Positions 57,901 through 64,000 of a stretch of 64,000 bases of DNA are shown here, piece by piece. Numbering within the stretch: the first letter of the stretch is position 1; every line of letters begins with the position of its first letter. The translations under genes were made by a program, and so were the position numbers. The notes under the pieces are model-generated. The model did not search any database, was not told the origin of the DNA, and saw nothing but the letters and a program-made list of their open reading frames with translations. The DNA is taken from contig JAFZPI010000023.1 of assembly GCA_017552615.1 (NCBI GenBank), positions 1 to 64,000 of the forward strand. The letters run 5' to 3'. This stretch comes from Clostridia bacterium. Lineage in GTDB: Bacteria; Bacillota; Clostridia; Christensenellales; Aristaeellaceae.

Positions 57901-60900
57901 ATCCATCAGGAAGATGTCGAACGGCGCGTCGCCGGTCACCAGCGCGGTATTGTGCGCAGCGATCTTGGGATCGTTGCTGTCGCCGTAGCCGAGCTCGGCG
58001 TCGCCGCGGTTGATATACAGGCGGCTGCCGTCAGGCCGGAAGGCGACCTGCTGGAACTCGGTGCTCGCGGAGAGCAGGACGCTCTTCGCCGGGATGGTCT
58101 CACCGTCCACGGTGATATCTTTATTCGTGGCGTTGATCCAGAAGAGGCGATAGTCGGGTGTCGGAACCGGTTCTTCAACGACTTCGGGCTCTTCGGTTTC
58201 GGCCGGTTCGGCTGTTTCAGTGGTTTCGGCGGCTTCTGTTTCTGCGGTTTCGGCTGTTTCCGTCTCTTCCGCAACAGGTTCCTCCACCGGAGCCGGCGCG
58301 GCGATCACAGCGTCAAGGCCCAGGGCTCCGGTACGCACGTAAGACGTGCCGCCGGCTTTCAGGGTCAGGCCGCCTGCCAGCATGTCGGTATCGGTGCCGT
58401 TGATGTAGAGGCAGCTTCCGTCCTCCATGAAGATGACCTCAAGGTCTTCCTCACAGGCAGCTTCGAGCATCTCGCCCGGCTGGAGTTCGGTCTTGCCGCC
58501 CGCCACGAGGATGGGCTCGTTGCCGGTGTTCAGGTACAGGCGGTTGCCGTTGTCCAGGAAGATCACGTCCGCCAGCCTGCCGTCCGTCACGCGGGTCGTG
58601 GTGCGGGCGGGGATCTTGCGGCCGTCGCCGGTGCTATAATCCCTGCCGGAATAGTTCACCAGGTTGTACGCGCCGCTCTCTTCCATCGTCAGTTCGAGGT
58701 CGACGCCGTTTGTTTTCGTTACGATGTAACTGCGGGCCGGGACCACCGTCACCTCGCCGTTAGAGGACGCCTGGCCGATCGAATTGCCGCGGCCGGGCAG
58801 CACATAGTCCTGATCGCCGTAGTTGACGTAAACCCGGGTGCCGTTGGCGTACTCGGTGAGCTTCACGTTCTGCGGCAGGCTCATGTGGCCCACGATGGCG
58901 GTGCGGTTCAGGCCCTTCATGTCGCTCTGGTACTTCGTGATCAGGGCAATCGCGTCTTCCTCCCACTTGGACCAGTTAGCGCCATAGAGGTTCGTGTACA
59001 GGGTGTCCTGCAGGACGGAACCGTCCTCATACATGAAGGTGAAGTTCAAGCCGGCGCCGTACTCCGCGCAGCGCAGGAGCTCGGTCTGCAGGTCATCGGA
59101 AAGGTTCAGGGACACGCCGGTATAGTCGAGAGCGCCGTGCAGGGCGATCTGGTAGAAAGGCACAGTCTCGTCGAGGATCGAGTACTTGATACCGCCAAGG
59201 TCCATGTCGGTGACGATATCGGCGTACGGCACGGTGTAGTCGAAGCCGTCCTTGATCATCACGCGCTGGTAATTGGCCTTGGCCTGCATCAGGGTCGCCA
59301 CATGCATCCGGCGGACCTGCTCGCGGGTGGTGGTCCCGTTCGGGTCATAGTTGCCGCTCAGGAGGCTGCCGATGTCGCGGAAGGCCACGCCCTCGGCGCC
59401 CTGGCGCTGCAGGAAGCGGATCAGGTTCGAGGCGTTGTTGAACGCGTAGTCGGGACGGACCAGGTAGAAGGCATCCCGCTCGTCGTCCGCCACATAGATG
59501 ATCTGGGAATAAGGCACGATTTCGACGACTTCGCGGGTGGTGTAGCGCGCGGCGTCGCGCGTGGACAGGAAGCCGTTCAGGAGGCCGCTGTCGTAGGCGA
59601 AAGCCGTCACGCCGTCAAAGTACAGCGGGATCTTCTTGCTCTTCGCGAAGTTGATCAGGTCGACCATGCCATCGGTGCCGCCGAGCCCGCCCTCCACGTT
59701 GACGCTGGAGAGTACCTTCTGGTTCACGCCGCCGTTGGCCCAGGCAGACATGCGGATGCTCAGGTTTTTGACACCGCCGTCCTGCAGGCTGGACGCGATC
59801 TCCTCGGCCTGCTTGAAGGTCGTGAGCGCGACGGTCTGGTCCGTGGGCAGACCCGCCACGACGACTTTCTTGTCGATGGCGCCGACCAGCTCCACGGAAA
59901 CCGGGATTTCTTCGGAAGCCTTCTTGCTGCTCAGCTCGGTATGGCTGCGCAGGTAGCTGCCGTACTCATTGGCCATGTCCACATAGCTGTTGCTGTCCAG
60001 GAAACGGTAGCGCTGAACGATGGACTCCTCATCCTTGGTGTCCTTTTCGTACATGATGACCATGTTGGCCGTCTTGGCGGACACGTTGTACTGGTCGGAG
60101 TGCAGCACGTGGTACTTGGCGCTGACGGTGTTGTAGCTGTTCGGGTGGAAAGACGACCGCATGCCGGCCGCGCCGTTGATATCGGCCTGGATCGCGGCAT
60201 AGGACGCACCCTGCTCGATCACGCAGATGAAGGAGCCGACCGTGTCCTTGTGGTCGCTGTAGGTCATGCCGAAGACGGGGAAGTTGTTCTTCGTCTCGCT
60301 GACGACCTCGGAGCGCTTCATGGCATAGTCCCAGCCGTACATGTTGGCGATGTAGTTGTTCTGCTGGATCTTGCCGTTGTTGTAACGGATCAGGGCACCG
60401 CCGCCTTCCGGCACCAGAATGAAGCCGTTGTCATATGCGTAATTGCCGTCGGCGTCCTTGTTGCCCTCGTGGCCCACCGCGCCGAAATACGGCAGGACAG
60501 TCAGGTAGGTGATCGGGGCCTCGGCATTGCAGCGGATCTCGCTGTAGGGCACTTCGACCACGAAGTCATTCCCGTCGAGGATGTAGTTGACGGTCACGTT
60601 GTACAGGACCGTGGTGTCCTCTTCCGCGGGCAGCGCCCACTTGGAGTCCGCCAGGTACTCTTCTTCGGTGTACTCAATGCCCACGTACTGGCCGCCGCCC
60701 TGCAGGAGCAGCATGATGTTGTCCTTGGCGTCGGTTCGCAGGAACTTGGCGACATAGTACTTGTCGGTGGCCAGGGTCTTCTTGAGCGTCAGGGCGTCCA
60801 TCGCCTCACCGCTCAGGGAAGGCAGCTTGTCCTCGGTGGTGTTCAGCTTTTCCTTGACAAGCAGGGCCGCCTTGTCTTCCTTGGAGAGGCTGTTCCAGTT

Positions 60901-62532
60901 TCTCAGCTGTTCCAGGTCCTCATAGTCCAGCTTGGTGAGGTCGATGCCCTTGTACTCGTCCGAGTTCGCCAGTCCGGTGAGCTCGTCGAGCTTGGCCGTG
61001 ATGCCTTCGGTATTGAAGCCGTCGCCCGTGTCGGCGTCGATCATCGCGATGAGGTCACGCGCCCAGGTATTTTCGGGCTTCGCCAGCTCGGTCTCGGTGA
61101 TGCGGGCTTCCATCCGCTCCGCGGCCACCGCGTACGCGGCTTCGCTGGTCTTCAGGTCTTCTTTTTCAAGGGTCTCTTCGTCCAGTTGGATCAGCTTGAC
61201 GAGATCGTTGTACCATTCCTCGCTGGCAAAGAAAGATTCTTCCTTGTGCGCCTCAAAGACCTCGAGCAGCTTGTCCGCGCTGAAGGTCTCGATATCCGGG
61301 CACTCAAAGTTGTCCGCAAGCGCTTTGCGCCAGTCGGTCTCTTCTTCGGCTTCGGCGGTCTCTTCCTCTGCGGGTTCGCCCTCAGCCGCTGCCTGTTCCG
61401 CCTGCGGTTCGCCTTCGGCCGGGGCCTCCGGATCGGGGATCTCCCGGATCCAGTCGGCGGCCTCGCGGCGCTCTTCCTCGGTGCCGGCCTCGGCCAGCAT
61501 GCGGAGCGTCTCGGCGGTCTCGGCGTCCACATCCGCTGCGTGGGCTTCGATCAGGGCCATGGCCGCCTCGCGGTCATAGCCCACGATGGAGGCATTGTTC
61601 AGCGCGTTGATCGCGTTCCGGACCCATGTATAGGCGTCGCTCTGCAGTGCGTCGTCGGCGATCTTGGTCTCGATCAGGTGGGCCGCCAGCTGGCGGTTTT
61701 CGGGTGTGGTCGCCTGGGACTGTTTGCCCGTCTTGGCGTCATACTTGCCCAGCAGGAGCTCGCGGATCGTCCAACTCAGGTAGTTGCTGGAAATCGCGTT
61801 GAACTTGACGTAGCTGAGCTTCTCACGCTGGTTTTCCTTGTCATCCTTGTGTTCCTTGTTCCATTTGTCGACGTCTTTATTATAGTTTTCAATCGCGTCG
61901 ACACGTTCCTTCATGTTGTCGTATTTCGCTTCCGGAATGACCAGCGGGATTTTGGACACGCTGGAAATGAAACCGATCGAATACTTCACCGAGATGGTGT
62001 CGGGATTGTTCTCGTCATAGAGAATGTTGTACGCCTGTTTGTCGATGGAGTACTCCCAGCTGTTCAGATCCTTGTCCGCGCTCTCCTTTGAATAGGAGAC
62101 GATCAGCGTGGAACGCATCTCGTTGAGCTTGGAAGTACTGTTGGTGACCGTCTCATTGTTCGAATCGATGGTGCCGTCCGCCAGTTCCATCGGGTTGGAC
62201 TTCCAGACGCGCTTCTCGCGGCCGTTCTCGTCCAGTTCCGCCAGCTCGAAGGCGGTCGTATTGACGTAGAGCCGCAGGCGGAGCTTGCCGTTGTTGAGCT
62301 CATAGTAACTGAGCTTGCCGTCGACGTCCTTGGCATAGTACTTCGCGCCGGTCCGCTCCAGTTCCTCGAGCACCTTGTCCGGCTCATAGCGGTCGCCCAC
62401 CTTGGGCGGGTCCTCTTTCTCCTCGGGGACGCGGCCGTAGAGGAACCAGCCCAGGACGCCGATTCCGGCCAGGATCGCCAGCACCAGAACTGCGGCAATA
62501 ACGCGTTTGATCCATCTGCTCTTCTTTTTCAT
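54916..62532 (-). CDS. Giant DUF5696 membrane-anchored protein with a beta-repeat array
   Basis: A 2538-residue protein. An N-terminal span (residues 10-32) anchors it, with the bulk outside. Residues about 60-1290 contain a DUF5696-type region, with an acidic Glu/Ala/Pro stretch at about 365-395 and NGFILVPEGGGALIRYNNGK near 715. DUF5696 proteins sit in sugar ABC operons of Clostridia and Paenibacilli and may be glycosidase-like; activity is unproven. Residues about 1290-2538 hold some 20 degenerate repeats with the core (V/L)(Y/W)(I/V)N.(T/G)(D/N)..(I/V), such as RLFWINATNKDITVDG and DLYWVNPTDEAIEVLG, a Thr/Glu linker near 1421-1460, and a TM hairpin at about 2060-2115 with basic loop KRGKLHDRK. 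Family members are usually far shorter. Confidence 0.85.
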   Translation of the reverse strand: MKKKSRWIKRVIAAVLVLAILAGIGVLGWFLYGRVPEEKEDPPKVGDRYEPDKVLEELERTGAKYYAKDVDGKLSYYELNNGKLRLRLYVNTTAFELAELDENGREKRVWKSNPMELADGTIDSNNETVTNSTSKLNEMRSTLIVSYSKESADKDLNSWEYSIDKQAYNILYDENNPDTISVKYSIGFISSVSKIPLVIPEAKYDNMKERVDAIENYNKDVDKWNKEHKDDKENQREKLSYVKFNAISSNYLSWTIRELLLGKYDAKTGKQSQATTPENRQLAAHLIETKIADDALQSDAYTWVRNAINALNNASIVGYDREAAMALIEAHAADVDAETAETLRMLAEAGTEEERREAADWIREIPDPEAPAEGEPQAEQAAAEGEPAEEETAEAEEETDWRKALADNFECPDIETFSADKLLEVFEAHKEESFFASEEWYNDLVKLIQLDEETLEKEDLKTSEAAYAVAAERMEARITETELAKPENTWARDLIAMIDADTGDGFNTEGITAKLDELTGLANSDEYKGIDLTKLDYEDLEQLRNWNSLSKEDKAALLVKEKLNTTEDKLPSLSGEAMDALTLKKTLATDKYYVAKFLRTDAKDNIMLLLQGGGQYVGIEYTEEEYLADSKWALPAEEDTTVLYNVTVNYILDGNDFVVEVPYSEIRCNAEAPITYLTVLPYFGAVGHEGNKDADGNYAYDNGFILVPEGGGALIRYNNGKIQQNNYIANMYGWDYAMKRSEVVSETKNNFPVFGMTYSDHKDTVGSFICVIEQGASYAAIQADINGAAGMRSSFHPNSYNTVSAKYHVLHSDQYNVSAKTANMVIMYEKDTKDEESIVQRYRFLDSNSYVDMANEYGSYLRSHTELSSKKASEEIPVSVELVGAIDKKVVVAGLPTDQTVALTTFKQAEEIASSLQDGGVKNLSIRMSAWANGGVNQKVLSSVNVEGGLGGTDGMVDLINFAKSKKIPLYFDGVTAFAYDSGLLNGFLSTRDAARYTTREVVEIVPYSQIIYVADDERDAFYLVRPDYAFNNASNLIRFLQRQGAEGVAFRDIGSLLSGNYDPNGTTTREQVRRMHVATLMQAKANYQRVMIKDGFDYTVPYADIVTDMDLGGIKYSILDETVPFYQIALHGALDYTGVSLNLSDDLQTELLRCAEYGAGLNFTFMYEDGSVLQDTLYTNLYGANWSKWEEDAIALITKYQSDMKGLNRTAIVGHMSLPQNVKLTEYANGTRVYVNYGDQDYVLPGRGNSIGQASSNGEVTVVPARSYIVTKTNGVDLELTMEESGAYNLVNYSGRDYSTGDGRKIPARTTTRVTDGRLADVIFLDNGNRLYLNTGNEPILVAGGKTELQPGEMLEAACEEDLEVIFMEDGSCLYINGTDTDMLAGGLTLKAGGTSYVRTGALGLDAVIAAPAPVEEPVAEETETAETAETEAAETTETAEPAETEEPEVVEEPVPTPDYRLFWINATNKDITVDGETIPAKSVLLSASTEFQQVAFRPDGSRLYINRGDAELGYGDSNDPKIAAHNTALVTGDAPFDIFLMDGTNVLFVNNTDEPMELKNSEQQCDLTIEPHSAVKADRAALSFLDVIYLSDGRFILVHGDNSVNGRVVRYGSASADTVINGRYKVIETRDIPTAVLNGSANPNALSDPDRKVYWLNPTDEDFEMAGDAVPAKSLVEASVDVTGFTLVNFPEKHERVVLNLTGAKWITLTGAELGMVQTLAERTAANATVQPNLTLTWDNTLTTVYIPAVNLDAILNSEGKLWWVNTTSEAVTVRDTQGEQEIPAGEMTENTLADSVIIYLANADENLSGDALAERVTEKAHEESEVLTAGAMREVLTGLDLGSAVTADSGTTPIYINLGGKISARSGAIAEKAFTAPDDAPDLDIAVLADGTLLLVNRTAAAIEDFGVQVLANGFATAQPENAFVMRAETILQEAAEDDESAEPKEVALNIYVNRDAAGKIRTLAGDVEPLGVKSVSGRTELDAAVLENGDLYWVNPTDEAIEVLGETVPANQAVRSSQEDELLMYFLPDEIVTNETLVAAAGQTQEADKVQIHFSWRMGWILGLILVLLIALLGYLLIIKRGKLHDRKLVIIFAVLLVLALALTVYSVIQAMKYSAEVKADAEAKAAEEARAAEEAAAKAAEAIVVLKTDNVGRVYINRRDTAISASSGAIDAHAVRSVRDNSSADILLTADNQLWWVNNTEEDLVLFGETLAPRSLTQSKNEEGLLVYFPPETADATRVYVNRTDKPIRSVGGEIGAMEVKKATDSNDLDVLVLSETELLLVNTTFEPITVPALNVTLQPRSTERVTVDRQLPIVDPYLALFFGAEADEAAEAEQAETQKKAPVTRLYVNLSGDTLTRVYLKTEADATVAAETEIEPLSVLKVSDTNQLDAIVDKATGFVWWINSGDTAIQVLDRRIAAKSGDTLEMTATWSGGCVEVLILPDGSCLVENRSAVAVTVGEKELAPAEILKLDTVDESLTTWYTSLVINLTNAEVTFGENTIPSFGTGTLPQPAETGGTPETDDAPTTEGGDGE

Positions 62533-62546
62533 CTCGCGTCACCTCC

Positions 62547-63230
62547 TCAGCTCAAACGGAAGACAATCTCGCGGTAGATCGACACGAAGAAGCCGAACGC
62601 ATCGCTGAGAAGGCTGAAGAACACCAGCAGGAGGAACAGGATCACCAGCGCGCCGAAGATCGTCGCGATGATGAACACGATCGTCTTGCCCGGGCCGTAG
62701 TCGTGGACCTCCATCAGGCCGACAAAGGCGAGGAAGGCGCACCAGACCAGGGAGATCACATCCAGCACGTTGTAGAACGAGCCCTCGTCAAACGTGAGGA
62801 TGTTGCTCAGCAGGATCAGCGGGATCTGGATGATCACATAGGGCACCAGCGCATAGCACATGGCCATGTAGATGTCCTTGAAGCGGCCCTTGCCGTCAAA
62901 CAGCGTGGAGAGCGCCCAGTTGGCGATGCACAGCACGAGGAAGGGCAGCAGAAGGGACGCAATGCGCTCGTACACATTGATGTAATGGATCGGCGCCCCG
63001 TTGAACTGGAAGCTGGTATACATCAGCTTCATGACGTAGGTGAGGAGGAACGCGGCCAGGAAGGTGTGGGCCGCCCCCAGGGTGCCGCGCTTCTCGTGGA
63101 CGAGGTCCCAGAAGCCGTCGAAGGGGTGGAAGATCACATACTTCGCGTACTTCAGGCTGTCCAGATAGCGCCGCATGCGGGGATGCTCCTTGCGCGTCTT
63201 TGTCTTACTTATGGACTTGACGAGACTCAT
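62547..63230 (-). CDS. YIP1 family membrane protein
   Basis: A 227-residue protein with about five spans and the Yip1 pattern: KYAKYVIFHPFDGFWDLVHE, FKDIYMAMCYALVPYVIIQI and VWCAFLAFVGLMEVHDYGPG. Bacterial YIP1 proteins with this HPFDGFWDL start are regular members of DUF5696-type sugar ABC operons. Function unknown. Start overlaps the end of the preceding gene by 26 bases; the giant gene follows after 14 bases. Confidence 0.88.
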   Translation of the reverse strand: MSLVKSISKTKTRKEHPRMRRYLDSLKYAKYVIFHPFDGFWDLVHEKRGTLGAAHTFLAAFLLTYVMKLMYTSFQFNGAPIHYINVYERIASLLLPFLVLCIANWALSTLFDGKGRFKDIYMAMCYALVPYVIIQIPLILLSNILTFDEGSFYNVLDVISLVWCAFLAFVGLMEVHDYGPGKTIVFIIATIFGALVILFLLLVFFSLLSDAFGFFVSIYREIVFRLS

Positions 63231-64000
63231 ACGCTGCCACCTCCCACTTGATTTTTTGGACGGACCGCTTGATGACCGGCACCACCAGGAGTGCCGCTAC
63301 GATCAGCACGATCCACCAGATGTTCTGCTCCACCCACTCCTTGCGGTAGTAGCGGAAGGCCCGGCCGTAGTTTTCCCGGTCGTGGGCGTTCTTGAAGTGC
63401 TCCATAGCGTCGGCGTACTTGGCGATGCGCTCCTGGGTGGTCGAGAGCTCTGCGGCCTCCCGCATCTCGGAGCGGCCGATGCCGATGATCGCGAGGGTGT
63501 AGTTGGGGTTGTACTTCATGACCTCCTGCCAGGTCTCGGCTGACTGGTCATACTGGCCGTCGAGGTATTCCTCGGAGGCTTGGTAGATCAGGTTGCCGTA
63601 CTCGGTGGGCGTGAACACCGTCACGGAGCAATCGAGCTCGTCGAGGACCAGCAGGTCGTATCCCATGTGCTCGATGGACACCGCACGGTTGAAGGAGCCG
63701 TCGGAGGAGACGCCGCTCATGCCGAAGGCCCACAGCATGATGCCCTGGGGATCATAGCCGAAGATGCGCCCGCGGGTGCGGTCGATGGCCATGTACATGT
63801 CGTTGTCCAGGACGGTGATGTCATAGAACTTGGAGGGGCCGTGGTCTGTGCTCTGCTCCACCCATTTCAGGTCGCCGATCGGGGGATAGTGGTCATTCTT
63901 GATCAGAATGTCCGTGCCTACGGCGTTCAGGCGGCGGATGGGCTTGGCGTTGTCGTAGAGCAGGTCATACTCGGAAAAGCTGATGTTCGTCGCGTAGATG
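63205..64000 (-). CDS. Membrane-anchored beta-propeller/TPR protein (5' end outside window)
   Basis: The C-terminal 264 residues of a larger protein; the frame is open to the window edge (first visible residues IYATNISFSEYDLLYDNAKP). Strands such as FYDITVLDNDMYMAIDRTRG, RIFGYDPQGIMLWAFGMSG and GYDLLVLDELDCSVTVFTPT look like NHL/beta-propeller blades. A TPR-like helical region follows (EYLDGQYDQSAETWQEVMKY), then one TM span (WWIVLIVAALLVVPVI) and a short cytoplasmic tail. It heads the visible sugar operon. Total size is unknown. Confidence 0.8.
   Translation of the reverse strand, partial: IYATNISFSEYDLLYDNAKPIRRLNAVGTDILIKNDHYPPIGDLKWVEQSTDHGPSKFYDITVLDNDMYMAIDRTRGRIFGYDPQGIMLWAFGMSGVSSDGSFNRAVSIEHMGYDLLVLDELDCSVTVFTPTEYGNLIYQASEEYLDGQYDQSAETWQEVMKYNPNYTLAIIGIGRSEMREAAELSTTQERIAKYADAMEHFKNAHDRENYGRAFRYYRKEWVEQNIWWIVLIVAALLVVPVIKRSVQKIKWEVAAYESRQVHK

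Noticed and set aside
55285..62091. 2268-residue plus-strand ORF opposite the DUF5696 gene
   Set aside because: It is fully antisense to the giant gene, has no SD and reads as Val/His/Gln/Arg-rich low-similarity sequence. Long antisense frames are expected when the real gene is GC-rich at third positions.
1..64000. tRNA or rRNA genes
   Set aside because: No cloverleaf with the conserved GGTTCGA-type arm or rRNA-like stretch was found by eye; a tRNAscan-SE run would settle it.

Overview
The window looks like chromosome of an uncultured-type, fairly GC-rich anaerobic Firmicute of the Clostridia / Christensenellales kind. The evidence is a Firmicutes-style tuf-rpmG-secE-nusG-rplK-rplA block, a Bacillus-type PurR, a tryptophan T-box, a yceC-H-like TerD/YceG/TelA cluster, a GH94 phosphorylase, and a MalFG-type sugar ABC operon carrying a DUF5696 giant protein and a YIP1 protein. 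The placement is inference; there is no rRNA in the window. No rRNA, tRNA, CRISPR array, phage or transposase gene was seen.

Layout. 1-2.86 kb: translation/secretion operon (tuf end, rpmG, secE with an odd acidic tail, nusG, rplK, rplA) closed by a terminator, with no rplJ/rplL behind it. 2.9-7.0 kb: MATE transporter, then a lower-GC accessory stretch holding a Phd/RelE toxin-antitoxin pair, a divergent XRE regulator and two-TM membrane protein with an operator between them, and a small-peptide/antisense-RNA locus that resembles a type I toxin-antitoxin unit. 7.0-14.6 kb: GH94 phosphorylase, alpha/beta hydrolase, a frr-orf-uppS-cdsA operon, second MATE. 14.9-22.6 kb: a 1472-residue secreted protein, then a DEAD-box helicase / nucleotidyltransferase / Eis-like acetyltransferase operon. 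22.7-27.4 kb: short repeats, then a tryptophan-type ABC transporter (TrpX-like binding protein, permease, ATPase) under a Trp T-box, with GNAT and GyrI-like genes at its end. 27.4-31.3 kb: DUF4177 protein, a histidine-phosphatase/SGNH-esterase fusion, and a RsbU/SpoIIE-type phosphatase sensor. 31.3-36.9 kb: tight operon purR-pth-MBL-argS-ICMT-S51. 37.0-42.9 kb: PHP phosphoesterase, MNT/HEPN toxin-antitoxin, pfkA, a P2-type Ca2+ ATPase. 43.0-51.5 kb: Ter/Tel stress cluster (an AT-rich TerD-like gene, three TerD genes, an inserted BrnT-type module, rhomboid, YceG, TelA). 51.5-64 kb: sugar ABC operon (beta-propeller/TPR membrane protein cut by the window edge, YIP1, 2538-residue DUF5696 repeat protein, two permeases, binding protein).

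Recurring themes are short palindromic elements with terminal inverted repeats (five, four of them close to gene ends), at least three toxin-antitoxin-like modules each with readable operators or RNA folds, and many tight operons with overlapping stop/start codons. The strongest candidates for something undescribed are the small peptide plus antisense RNA locus at 6.69-6.99 kb, the roughly 20-copy beta-repeat array of the DUF5696 giant, and the RHG-SGNH fusion. Coordinates were worked out by eye from the sequence; family names come from recognised motifs, not from searches.
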